DNA of 64,000 bases from Sporocytophaga sp. GTDB taxonomy: Bacteria > Bacteroidota > Bacteroidia > Cytophagales > Cytophagaceae. The stretch is taken from contig JANQAB010000010.1 of NCBI GenBank assembly GCA_024707265.1, positions 496,001-560,000 on the forward strand. Direction: 5' to 3'. The notes beneath the pieces were generated by a model. It saw nothing but the letters and a program-made list of their open reading frames with translations, searched no databases and was not told where the DNA came from. Numbering within the stretch: position 1 is the stretch's first letter; each line of letters starts with the position of its first letter. This document shows positions 54,826 through 64,000 of this stretch, piece after piece. The position numbers and the translations under genes were made by a program.

Positions 54826-57800
54826 TTATACCTTGGGATTTTTCTTATTTTTAACAATAGAAGTTGGGATATCTTCAAAGAACGACATTACTTCATTAAA
54901 CTCCTCCTGCTTTACTTTATAAGCAGAGCAGTCTGTATGTGCAATGAGTTCTACTTTAAAATCTGCTGAACTCAAATAATTAAAATTATTAATAAAACCA
55001 CCCTCTGATACCACTTCTCTATTACCATCCTCGTAATTCACGAATATTTTTCCTGAGCGGACAAAATAGTAATCAATGTTTTCAGGTCTTTCAAACGTTG
55101 CAATGGTTTCCCCTTGTTTAAACTCAAAAAATGAAGTCACTTTGGCAACCTCCATTAAAATAATACCAGGGACAAATCTAAAATCATCAACGCCTTTTAA
55201 AAATCTGATAATTTCAAATTTTAAATTAGGAGAAGTAAAATATTCCCTTGCTTCTGCCTGATTAATCGACTCTTTGTTTTCACTTACTTCCAGCTTCCCT
55301 TCTTCAAGCATTACATATTCATGATTACCGGAAACATTTGAAATAAGAATTTTACTTACCACATCTTTGCTAAAATTTGCGCCCAATTCCTTTCTGAACC
55401 TTTCAAAAGCAACTGGAAACAAATGAGGAGCTTTAATATAAAGGGCAACAGATGCAGTTTCTTTAAGCAGAGGATCAGGATTGATGATATTAGCTACAAA
55501 TATATCTGTATTAATTTCCTCACTCTGTTCTGCCAGTTCTTTTAGAGCACAGGCTTTTGTCCATCTGTTTACATACTTGTAATCCCGTTGCACCAAGTCG
55601 TACAAAATCTCCAGGATATCCAATGGTTCTGATGGAAAGTATTCTTGCATTCTTTCCAGCTTATCTTCATAAGAAGCCGTATTTAATATGGGAAGCAGGA
55701 ATGGTTTCATTTCTTCACCGAGAGTCACTTCCAGTAAACCGAAAGCATACTCACTTTTTTCTGCATCTTTTGAAAATATATTTTCTTTAATCAGTGCAAT
55801 GGTTTTAGGATCGTAAAGGAGAGAGAGTAATTTAAAGATGCTGTCATAATTACTTTCAATTTCAGAAAGCATTGCCTGAATGATCACGTCGGAAGCTTTA
55901 AAACTAATCAGATCAAGGTAAACAGACATATTCCACACCAGCACACTTGTATATTCTTCAAGTTCCGCTTTAAACTGAATTACCCTGTCTCCTGTAATAT
56001 TGTAACCTGATTGGCTCAATGCTTCAAAAGCAGCGCGGGCTACGTTATGGTTTCTGTATGAAAGTTTCTTTAAAAGCAACTGAACTGCATTTTCAGTACC
56101 CATTCTCCCATACCCCTGCACAATTCTTAATTGAATTTTCTCCTCCTGACCTGTAAGATAAAAAGCATTTTCAGCAGCAGGTAAAATTTTCTCTCCTGTT
56201 GCAACGAGCGCTGCCAGCGCGCCATTACTATAAAAAGGCTCGGAAAGCTTATCTATAAGATTTTTCTGAAGATCAGAATTGGCTGAATTTGCAGATGATA
56301 CCACTGCATTATAACGTACCTTCCCATCTACGTCCCTGAACAATTTATTTAAAAGCCGGGGCTTAATGGCATCCTCAGAATAGGCTGATAGAAGTGCGCC
56401 ATAAACTCTTTCTTTCCTTAATTTTGAAAGTGTTAACTGTTCAATATATTTGACCTTTTCAAGTCGAAATTCAGCAGCATTCAATTGGGTGAATACTTTA
56501 TCCAGCAAGTCTCTACATCTGAGAACAGGATAAAACCTGGAATTTTTGATTGCAGATAACACAGGAATTGCTGGTAGAAGACATAACTCAGAAGCCTCAT
56601 TTAATGCAATTTTGAGAATTTCTTCGTCTTCATTTTTCAATAATTCCAAGACTATATCCTTATGAACATGAGGATCTAAAATTTTTAAAAGATTAAGATA
56701 GGTCTGAAGATTTTTACCAGGATTATTTAATACAGCAAACGAAAGTTCATCAATAATCCCAGAAGCAGCCCTGTCTTTTTTCTCAATTTCTTCGGGCATA
56801 TCAAGACTTACTACAAGTTTTTCCCTATAAGCATGGTTCATTCTGACAGCTACATAAGCCCATACTCCTAGTAAAACAAGGAGTATAACAGGAATAAATT
56901 CAACCTTAATATATCTTAATACAATAATTAATAACAATCCGGCTACTGCTTTGCCTGACTCTCTTACTACTCTTTCTATTTTTGACTGCACATCTGACCT
57001 TAGCAAATGATCAAGTGGCATAAAGAAAAACTTGAAAGTAGAAAATTCCAGAGATTTGAATAGGCTCACAGAAAGAAGCCTGGAGATACAAACCAGCATG
57101 AAAAGGAAAAAGAATACTGATTTAGTTGGGTCATATCCTTCAATAATACCCAATACCAGAAATATCATTGTGAACAATGCTAAGAACCCTGGAAGAATTA
57201 AAAGACTCGTTAAATATCCATATTTAGCATTTACCCACCTGGCAGCAAAGAGTTGAAGGAGAAAACCTAACCCGATTATAGCAGCTGAAAAACCTGAAAG
57301 AAAATTAATAGTTTTTCCGGTACTGGCATATTGATCTTCTACAAAAACCAAATAGAAATATTCCGTGAAATAAAATGTAAGTCCGGAAAGTAGGGCAAAC
57401 AAAATTAGCAGAAGAGTATAATGCTGCTTTATTAATTTATTATAGTTATTGTAAGCCTTGATGTATTGTACATTGATCTCTATTATCGTCAGGAAGGTTT
57501 TGCGTAGAGAGATGGCAATAAAAATAAAAAAAGTTATTCCAAAACTAATACAGGAAATAAGATAAAGATTTGAAATTTTACTAAAAAAACTATGTTCAGA
57601 AAGTGCAATAACAGATAATATACTAACCATAGCTATCACCATTCCACTCTCTGCACTCATAGAAAGACGTCTCCCCTGAGCGAGGTCAAATAGTCGCTCA
57701 AACAATCCCCAGAATAACAATAAAGCAAGAGCAGTCAAAGGCCCGGTCAATACAAATGCAATATAAGTAATGGCTAGACCTGCAGCATAGTGAGATATCA

Positions 57801-58098
57801 GTAAAACCGAAAATGGAATTACCAATAACACAAGAGAAGCTATAAGACTTACTTTTGCAAAGGAAATCCAATTATAAATACTAATAAATGTATTTGAAAC
57901 AAAGACAGTGAGAAGCCCTGAACAAATCATTGCTCCAGGCAAATACGTTTTGTTAAAATGTTCCAGGAATACAGAAACAGATGCTAGGTCGAATAGAGAT
58001 ATCGCAATTCCGATGAAAACACCTAAACAAATTATCCATAAAAGTGATGAAGTTTCACTTTCTTCAACTCTGAGGACTTTTCTTAAGAATCTTGACAT
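54826..58098 (-). CDS. ATP/ADP-translocase-like transporter fused to HEAT repeats and cNMP-binding domain
   Basis: A 1,090-aa protein. About 12 membrane helices (residues 20-430) resemble nucleotide (TLC/NTT) or MFS-type carriers. A HEAT-like repeat region (about 450-930, units such as DGKVRYNAVVSSANSANSD and YRNHNVARAAFEALSQSG) and a C-terminal cyclic-nucleotide-binding domain (about 965-1080, FEFKQGETIATFERPENIDYYFVRSGKIFVNYEDG in pieces) follow. The fusion suggests nucleotide-responsive transport or scaffolding. Substrate unknown. It starts the operon with the TIR-like and STAND genes. Confidence 0.82.
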   Translation of the reverse strand: MSRFLRKVLRVEESETSSLLWIICLGVFIGIAISLFDLASVSVFLEHFNKTYLPGAMICSGLLTVFVSNTFISIYNWISFAKVSLIASLVLLVIPFSVLLISHYAAGLAITYIAFVLTGPLTALALLLFWGLFERLFDLAQGRRLSMSAESGMVIAMVSILSVIALSEHSFFSKISNLYLISCISFGITFFIFIAISLRKTFLTIIEINVQYIKAYNNYNKLIKQHYTLLLILFALLSGLTFYFTEYFYLVFVEDQYASTGKTINFLSGFSAAIIGLGFLLQLFAARWVNAKYGYLTSLLILPGFLALFTMIFLVLGIIEGYDPTKSVFFFLFMLVCISRLLSVSLFKSLEFSTFKFFFMPLDHLLRSDVQSKIERVVRESGKAVAGLLLIIVLRYIKVEFIPVILLVLLGVWAYVAVRMNHAYREKLVVSLDMPEEIEKKDRAASGIIDELSFAVLNNPGKNLQTYLNLLKILDPHVHKDIVLELLKNEDEEILKIALNEASELCLLPAIPVLSAIKNSRFYPVLRCRDLLDKVFTQLNAAEFRLEKVKYIEQLTLSKLRKERVYGALLSAYSEDAIKPRLLNKLFRDVDGKVRYNAVVSSANSANSDLQKNLIDKLSEPFYSNGALAALVATGEKILPAAENAFYLTGQEEKIQLRIVQGYGRMGTENAVQLLLKKLSYRNHNVARAAFEALSQSGYNITGDRVIQFKAELEEYTSVLVWNMSVYLDLISFKASDVIIQAMLSEIESNYDSIFKLLSLLYDPKTIALIKENIFSKDAEKSEYAFGLLEVTLGEEMKPFLLPILNTASYEDKLERMQEYFPSEPLDILEILYDLVQRDYKYVNRWTKACALKELAEQSEEINTDIFVANIINPDPLLKETASVALYIKAPHLFPVAFERFRKELGANFSKDVVSKILISNVSGNHEYVMLEEGKLEVSENKESINQAEAREYFTSPNLKFEIIRFLKGVDDFRFVPGIILMEVAKVTSFFEFKQGETIATFERPENIDYYFVRSGKIFVNYEDGNREVVSEGGFINNFNYLSSADFKVELIAHTDCSAYKVKQEEFNEVMSFFEDIPTSIVKNKKNPKV

Positions 58099-58200
58099 AT
58101 ACTGGGAAATAAAAAATGATCATCAAAAGCGTTCTTTTACACACAAATATAACATTACCAGCTGAAAATGAAAGAATGTGGAAAAAAACAATGATAAAAA

Positions 58201-58228
58201 AAGATCCTCAAATTGATTTGAGGATCTT
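58201..58228 (-). terminator. Terminator of ppc
   Basis: The perfect 12-bp stem AAGATCCTCAAA/TTTGAGGATCTT with a 4-nt TTGA loop is followed on the minus strand by a T-run. It lies 47 bp after the ppc stop. Confidence 0.9.
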
Positions 58229-58274
58229 ATATTACGGACATAAAATAGTACAAAACCAATATTCCATCTTATAA

Positions 58275-60850
58275 TTAGGCTGAATTTCTTTCGGCATTAA
58301 TAATTCCGAAAGAACAACGCATCACCATATTTTCATAAGTTTTTTTCAATGGACCGTCTACCCCCTTCTCTTCCATTTCACGAATTTTTGTTAATGCATG
58401 TTGCTGAATTGTGATCAAAGGTAATTCGATTCTCTGTCTCATTTGAATAGACAATAGATCCATGGGCTTATCTCCCATCAGCTCTTTTGTACCTGAAAGC
58501 TTCAATATATACTTAGACGTTCTTTCAAATTCATCATGAATCATATTCCAGAGACTCCCATATTTAGGATGTTTGGAAAGGTATGCTGTTAAAGGGAAAA
58601 AGCATTTTTTCATAGCCATTTCGCAATTATTTAACAGTGTTTTGAAGAATAGAGATTTTTCATACAGATTTTTTACTTCTTTCCATCTGCCCGCTTTCTC
58701 CATTTTCTCAAAAGCAGTTCCCACCCCATAATATCCTGGTAAATTCTGCTTTAACTGACTCCATGCTCCAACATATGGTACAGCTCTCAAGTCATTCAGA
58801 TTCAATTTCCCTGCTTTCCTTTTGGAAGGTCTGCTTCCGATATTCGTTTCAGCGTAGTAACGGAGAGGACTTGCAAAATTCAAATATTCAAGAAAATTAG
58901 GATCATTTTTAAGCGTACTATATGCTTTAAAACTCTCATCTGACAAAAGCTGCATTAAACCATCTTCCTGTTCTGTGAATGTTTCATTCATAGTTGAGAA
59001 CAATGCATTACTGATTCCCGCATGCAGCAACTGCTCCATGTTAAACAAAGCTGAATCTGTAGTTCCAAAATTTGAACTGATTGTTTGTCCCTGAACAGTA
59101 AGTTGTATTTCCTTGTTGGCAATATTTTTACCCATGGAGGCATAAAACTGATGTGTTTTTCCTCCACCTCGAGCAGGAGGCCCCCCTCTTCCATCAAAAA
59201 ATGCTACCTGAATTCCATACTCTTTAGCCATCATGGTTAACTCTTCTTTGGCCTTATAGATACTCCAGTTGGCCATCATATATCCTCCATCTTTGGTACC
59301 ATCAGAGAAACCAAGCATAATGGTTTGAATATTATTTCTTTGCTCCAGATGTTTTTGATAGGTTTTATTTTCATAAAGGTCCTTCATCACAGCTGCAGCA
59401 TTTCTAAGGTCTTCAATTGTTTCAAATAGCGGAACAATATCAATTGTCATAGTTTTCGACTTCCATCCCGAAAGGGTAAGAAGTGCATAAACCTCCATGA
59501 CATTAAGAGCACTGGTACTATGACTGATAATATATCTGTGGCATCCTTCCTCCCCGTTGATTTTCTGAATTGTTTTGATTGAAGACATTGTATCTAATGT
59601 ATCCCTTAACAATTCATTATCAATAATAGATGAGTCTATGGTACCTTTGACCTTCATCAAGGCATTAACTTTATCATCATCTGACATTTTTTTGTACCCT
59701 TCCGGCAAAAGATCCGTTTGTTCGGCAATTGCTTCAAGCAGCTGCCCATGAACAGAGCTATCCTGACGAATATCAAGTGAAGCGAAGAATAGGCCAAAGA
59801 CATGAACTTTACTCAGAAAGTTATCAACCAGATTTACAAAAAGGCCATTATGTTCCTTGACCAATGTATCCTTTATTTTATGCAAGGCTTCCAGTATCCC
59901 CTCTTTATTGAGATCAGTTTTATGTCCAGGTATAAAAAGGTTGTTATAAAGTTTTTTTTCTAGATCTGCGAGTACATTTTCAACACCTTTGAATGTAAGT
60001 CTTCTTTTAAGGCGACGAACATCCATATAGTAACATTTAATGATACTCTCGCGTAATGTTTCAGCCACTTTAAGAGACGTTTCTGACTTAACAAAAGGAT
60101 TTCCATCTCTGTCTCCTCCTGGCCAGAAGCCCATTCTAATCAAGGAATTGCTTTCAGAAACTAAGGTTGGGAATTCACCTTTTATAAATGAAAGGATTTT
60201 TCCTGCGGAATGATAAAATACATTTTCTAAAAACCAGATCAGATTTACGGCCTCATCATACGGAGTTGGTTTTCTTTTTTAAAGAAGGATGTTTTACCAA
60301 GCTGCTGCAGGTACATATTTACAAGAGCGGTGTCATCAGACACTAGTGCTTTTGCAAGGTCATGAATAATCCCAAGTACTTCACTAGGATAAAACTGAGT
60401 AGGATGTGCTGTAAGTACCAAACGAACTGAAAAGTCCTTCAGTTTGTCTTTCAATTCGGCCTGACTTTGAGTATGAATAACCTGAGCCTGTAAATTTTTT
60501 AACGTTCCAGGGCCGCTCATGTCGTGCACACAAGGAAATGCAGCGTCTTCAAGGGCGTCAAATAATACTACCTGGCGCTCTGCATACTGCACAAATCTGA
60601 AAAGTAAATCTGTTTGCTCATTCTCTGTCCGGTAAGAAGTGTATTGCTTCAGAAAGGACTCAATAATTACCGAAGGGCTTTTCCCTTTTGTAAAACCCTC
60701 TTCACATAAGAGCAAAAAAAGCGACAACAGTACTCCAGTTTTTTCTACTTTATGAAAAGGCAGAGAACTGAAAAGGCTGTTGTACATTTCATACTTGGTA
60801 CCAACCAGATTTTTAAAAACTTGTAAAGTGCCGTTTGCAGAAGAATTCAT
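58275..60850 (-). CDS. ppc: Phosphoenolpyruvate carboxylase, frameshifted
   Basis: It carboxylates PEP to oxaloacetate to refill the TCA cycle. The N-terminal frame (to 60245) carries LVLTAHPTQ with the catalytic His; the C-terminal frame (58275-60143 and its upstream extension) carries FWPGGDRDGNP, MLGFSDGTKDGGY and FFDGRGGPPARGGG. The frames join at an A6GA4 region near 60270-60280, where one base is missing; repaired reading gives KPTPYDEAVNLIWFLENVFY, a conserved PEPC segment. The total is about 859 aa from the ATG at 60850 (a TTG 18 codons upstream is open). The C-terminus reads NAERNSA, unlike the NTG of enteric PEPC but as expected for the Bacteroidetes branch. Confidence 0.93.
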
Positions 60851-60904
60851 TCTGTTGAAAAAAGATAAATAAGATTCTAAACTCAATTCAGTTGTTGGGT
60901 TCAA

Positions 60905-61503
60905 GCTACAACAAAAATTGATTTTTTCCCAGTTTTCCTGGTTTTATCTACTTAATATTTTTTTTTAATAAAATTTCATTTTTCTTTTTATGCTCATTGT
61001 TCCAATTTCGCGACAGCATCAGATTAAACTTCAGATCCTTTGCCAATTGGTAATCAAATAAATAAAATTTGCCTAGATTTCTAAAAAGCAAGAAAATGAG
61101 GATAAAATGGAAGCTCTCACAAAAAACTCTTTTAATTTTAAAGACTCCCCAGACTACTTTTGTATTAAACTTGAGGTATTTACTTTTTTTAATAACAACT
61201 ATATCAGCACCTGTTTTTTTTAATAATTCTGACCTTATATAGGACAAAACCAATACTATTTTTAATCCTTCTACTAAAAATCATTTAGAATTTTCCAAAG
61301 ACGTGACAAGTAATTTCTATGGCTGGAAAGTTCAGTTTAAGTATTATGATTCTTTCAGGAAATACCAGAACAAGCCAGAATTCCTTTATTGAAAGAATTA
61401 ATTTTAGAGAGATAAAGGATATTGGAAAGAATGGCAAATCAAAGGAACATTAAAGTTTCTTCAAAAGGTAAGGGAATACTGTTATGTATGAAGCAATAAA
61501 TCT
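60905..61503. other. Non-coding region between ppc and dbpA
   Basis: About 600 bp of very AT-rich DNA. One 101-codon open frame on the minus strand (60948-61253) lacks recognisable features and has poor codon use, so it is not called. No strong hairpin or repeat is seen. Confidence 0.4.
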
Positions 61504-62826
61504 TTAATGACACAAGTCTATTTTCACTGATTTCTTTTTGAGCTTTTCATTTCTCAGCAATTTTATTGTGTTTTTTGCTTTATCTCTTTTAACTGCCGCA
61601 AAGGAAACAAAATCATAAACTTCAATAATTCCTATTTCCGTTTTTGTAAGTTCTCCTTTTTGAATTAACAAGCCTACAATATCTCCTTTACTGATCTTAT
61701 CTTTTTTACCTGCTCCTATATACAGTGTGGTCCAATCAGATTTTTCAGGTAAAGTTAAACCGGCAGGTAGCTGATATAGATCTGGTTCATCAATCAGGTA
61801 AGCCGGGAAATAATCGTTTTCCGAAAGCAATAGAAAAACATTACCATCTGCAAACATTCTGGCTGTACGGCCGTTTCTGTGAACAAATACTTCTTCTGTC
61901 GTTGCCAATTGGTAATGTATTACATTTCGAATTTCAGGTATATCCAATCCTCTTGATGCAAGATCTGTGGTAAGAAGAATTTTACAGGACCCATTACGCA
62001 ATGTTACCAATGCCTTTTCTCTTTCTTCCTGTTTTAACCCTCCATGAAAAATAGAATGATCAATACCTTCTTCATACAGCAAATCACCTATACGCTCAAC
62101 AGTATCTCTATGATTACAGAAGATCAATGTAGATTCATTTCCGATAGCACATAATAAATGAAAGAGTGTAAGCAGTTTATCCGTCCCTTCTGAACGAAGG
62201 TATTTAAGTTGAACCTTACTGGAAGCCTTATTGCTTAAAAAATCTATTTTGTAAAAATCAATTTTATACTTAAAAATATTGAAATCATCTTTTGCTTCAG
62301 TCGCAGAGGTAAGCCAGACTTTCTTTAAAGCGGTAATTTCTGAAGCTATAAATCTCATATCATCTTCAAATCCGAACTCTAAAGATTTATCAAACTCATC
62401 CAAAACTAGCGTTGTAAGCACTTCTGATGAAATATTTTTTCTCCTGAAATGATCTGCCAACCTACCCGGAGTTCCTATTATCAATGAAGGAGCTTCTATT
62501 AAGCTATTCCTTTCGACTTTAATAGGATGACCTCCATAACAGCAAACCACTTTAAATCCTGATCCAAGAGACTTAAAAACCTGCTCTATTTGCAAAGCCA
62601 GTTCTCGTGCAGGCACTATAATCATCGCCTGAGTCCCCTTTATGTTATTCTTTAAATTAGCTAAAAGAGGTAACAAAAAAGCCAGCGTTTTGCCAGAACC
62701 CGTAGGTGAAAGAAGAAGAATATTATCATGATTTTTTGCCGCATTGATTGCTGCGGACTGCATTTCATTAAGCTCAATATTTAATTTCTTAATGGCTGTT
62801 TCTATGGACAAGGATTTATCTGACAT
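61504..62826 (-). CDS. dbpA: ATP-dependent RNA helicase DbpA-like
   Basis: A 440-aa DEAD-box family protein. Motifs in order: Q-motif LNEMQ, I SPTGSGKT, Ia PARELALQ, TPGRLADH, II DEFD (Phe instead of Ala, as in some DbpA), III TSAT, IV LIFCNHRD, V TTDLASRGLD and VI HRNGRTAR. The C-terminal DbpA RNA-binding domain shows LYIGAGKKDKISKGDIVG, which in E. coli recognises 23S rRNA hairpin 92. It therefore probably acts in 50S subunit assembly. The ATG at 62826 is used; a non-ATG start 15 codons upstream would add a segment not typical of the family. Confidence 0.93.
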   Translation of the reverse strand: MSDKSLSIETAIKKLNIELNEMQSAAINAAKNHDNILLLSPTGSGKTLAFLLPLLANLKNNIKGTQAMIIVPARELALQIEQVFKSLGSGFKVVCCYGGHPIKVERNSLIEAPSLIIGTPGRLADHFRRKNISSEVLTTLVLDEFDKSLEFGFEDDMRFIASEITALKKVWLTSATEAKDDFNIFKYKIDFYKIDFLSNKASSKVQLKYLRSEGTDKLLTLFHLLCAIGNESTLIFCNHRDTVERIGDLLYEEGIDHSIFHGGLKQEEREKALVTLRNGSCKILLTTDLASRGLDIPEIRNVIHYQLATTEEVFVHRNGRTARMFADGNVFLLLSENDYFPAYLIDEPDLYQLPAGLTLPEKSDWTTLYIGAGKKDKISKGDIVGLLIQKGELTKTEIGIIEVYDFVSFAAVKRDKAKNTIKLLRNEKLKKKSVKIDLCH

Positions 62827-62932
62827 TAGTATATTGTGGGGATCAGGACCCCAAAGATAGAAATAAGCCACGGTAAATTTTCATTTTCGCCGATATTAAG
62901 TCCATCTTACTTAAAATAAGACCATTAAAATT

Positions 62933-64000
62933 TTATATTTTTCTTGAAAATCCTCTTAAAATAAAAAAGCCCGTTAATCCTGATAAAACCGAAGCAACAA
63001 GAATTGCAATTTTTGAAAACCCTTGAATATTGGTATCTGTAAATGCAAGAAGAGAAATAAAAATAGACATTGTAAACCCTATTCCACCAAGAAAACCAGC
63101 ACCTAATAAATGATTCCATCCTGCATTTGCCGGCAGATCAGCCCATTTCATTTTTATAGCCAGCCATGAAGCAAGAAAAATACCAAGAGGTTTTCCGATA
63201 TAAAGTCCTGCCAGCACACCAAGACTAACGAAAGAAGTTGCCACTTCCTCAAATTTAGCATGAATTATAAATCCGGTGTTAGCAAGCGCAAACACAGGCA
63301 TAATAAAGAAACTGAACGGTTTGTGAATAAAATGTATCAGTTTTTCTGCAGCAGAATCTATTTCGCCTTTTCCTAAAGGTATTGAAAATGCGAGCAATAC
63401 ACCGGAAATGGAAGCATGTATTCCTGATTTTAAGGTGAAATACCATAAGAGAAGCCTGTAACTAAATACAAAATTACAGACGTCACTCCGAATTTATTCA
63501 TAATCAGAAGTAACCCGAAAATTCCCGCAGCTGCTAATATATAAAGTAGTTGAAATGTTCTCCGAATAAAAAAGGCCAATTACTATTATTGAACCCAGAT
63601 CATCCACTATTGCCAGGGCTGTAAGCATTATTTTAATAGAAAAAGGAATTCTATTACCCAACAAACTTAAAACTCCCAAAGCAAACGCAATATCTGTCGC
63701 CATGGGAATTGCCCATCCACTGATAGTATCAGAATGAAGATTAATTAAGGCATAAATAACAGCTGGAGCAATCATTCCTCCACACGCTGCCAAAATGGGT
63801 AACATTGATTTTTTTATTGAAGACAATTCACCTTCAACAATTTCCCTTTAAATTTCTAAACCTACCAAAAGAAAAAAATATCCATTAATCCGTCATTTAC
63901 CCAGTGAAGCAGACTTTTATGCAAGCCCAACGGGGCAAACCCAAATTCAAACTCCCAGAAATTAAACCAGGAATGACTTATAGAGGTATTGGAAAAAAAT
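62933..64000 (-). pseudogene. nhaA: Na+/H+ antiporter NhaA, partial and multiply disrupted
   Basis: A recognisable NhaA: SLLHWVNDGLMDIFFF, LVGLEI, REIVEGELSS, GWAIPMATDIAFALGVLSLLG (in pieces), the IVDDLGS double Asp, KSGIHASISG and FLGGIGFTMSIFISLLAF. The reading is broken by shifts near 63450, 63560 and 63860 and by a TAA near 63847 in place of a conserved Lys codon. The 5' end lies beyond the window. Several changes are in T- or A-runs, so base-calling error near the contig end is possible; true decay is the alternative. It is an electroneutral or electrogenic Na+ extruder if intact. Confidence 0.85.

Noticed and set aside
24035..58098. Prophage
   Set aside because: Tail-like genes are present but no terminase, portal, capsid, integrase or lysis cassette; the ATPase, DUF4255, DUF5908 and LysM/PAAR set is characteristic of an eCIS.
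60948..61253. 101-codon minus-strand open frame between ppc and dbpA
   Set aside because: Extremely AT-rich codon use, no family features and no ribosome site.

Overview
The window comes from the chromosome of a low-GC, gliding-type Bacteroidetes, most likely a cellulolytic member of the Cytophagales (Cytophaga/Sporocytophaga-like). This is inferred from a GH5 endoglucanase, a protein with a probable type IX secretion (T9SS) sorting domain, a GAF/PAS protein with coiled-coil repeats, a Bacteroidetes-type PEP carboxylase and weak Shine-Dalgarno signals. No rRNA or tRNA gene was found, so the species call stays an inference.

Layout. 1-8.3 kb is housekeeping: a lipoprotein end, PBP1A, a two-domain UspA protein, a beta-CASP metallo-hydrolase, a U32-family protein overlapping a ferredoxin, and an M28 peptidase. 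8.4-14.6 kb is an accessory island. It holds a large SF1 (UPF1-like) helicase, a SymE-like toxin gene cut in two by a complete IS66-family element (26-bp inverted repeats, 8-bp target duplication with one mismatch), and two copies of a palindromic repeat that bracket the block. 14.7-22.2 kb holds a hydrolase/AraC pair, a secreted LRR-transglutaminase protein, two unknown genes and many repeats: seven copies of a MITE-like element across the window, two further repeat families, and an array with a period near 21 bp.

22.2-58.1 kb lies almost entirely on the minus strand. After a cytochrome c and a GH5 cellulase comes a full extracellular contractile injection system (eCIS, Afp/PVC/MAC type). 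In transcription order it reads: DUF4255 cap/terminator, an unknown protein, sheath, two tube proteins, DUF5908, LysM tube-baseplate adaptor, VgrG-like spike, PAAR tip, gp25, the J-like baseplate protein Afp11, a fibre-like protein, a small protein, Afp12, tape-measure and AAA+ ATPase. A glycine-zipper protein, a GAF-PAS-PAS sensor without a kinase domain and a STAS-like protein follow. Upstream lie a membrane-anchored GH18-like protein, an outer-membrane barrel, and a three-gene set: an ATP/ADP-translocase-like transporter fused to HEAT repeats and a cNMP-binding domain, a protein with three TIR/DUF4062-like units, and a membrane STAND NTPase with WD40 repeats. That set resembles a signalling or conflict module and is the most unusual part of the window.

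58.2-64 kb returns to core genes: ppc, dbpA and nhaA. Many genes from 22.8 kb onward (GH5, VgrG, sheath, the unknown eCIS gene, GH18, the OMP gene, ppc, nhaA, and possibly the tape measure) carry one-base indels, mostly in homopolymers. Essential-type genes are affected too, so read errors are as likely as decay. Where the two frames join clearly, one repaired gene is reported.
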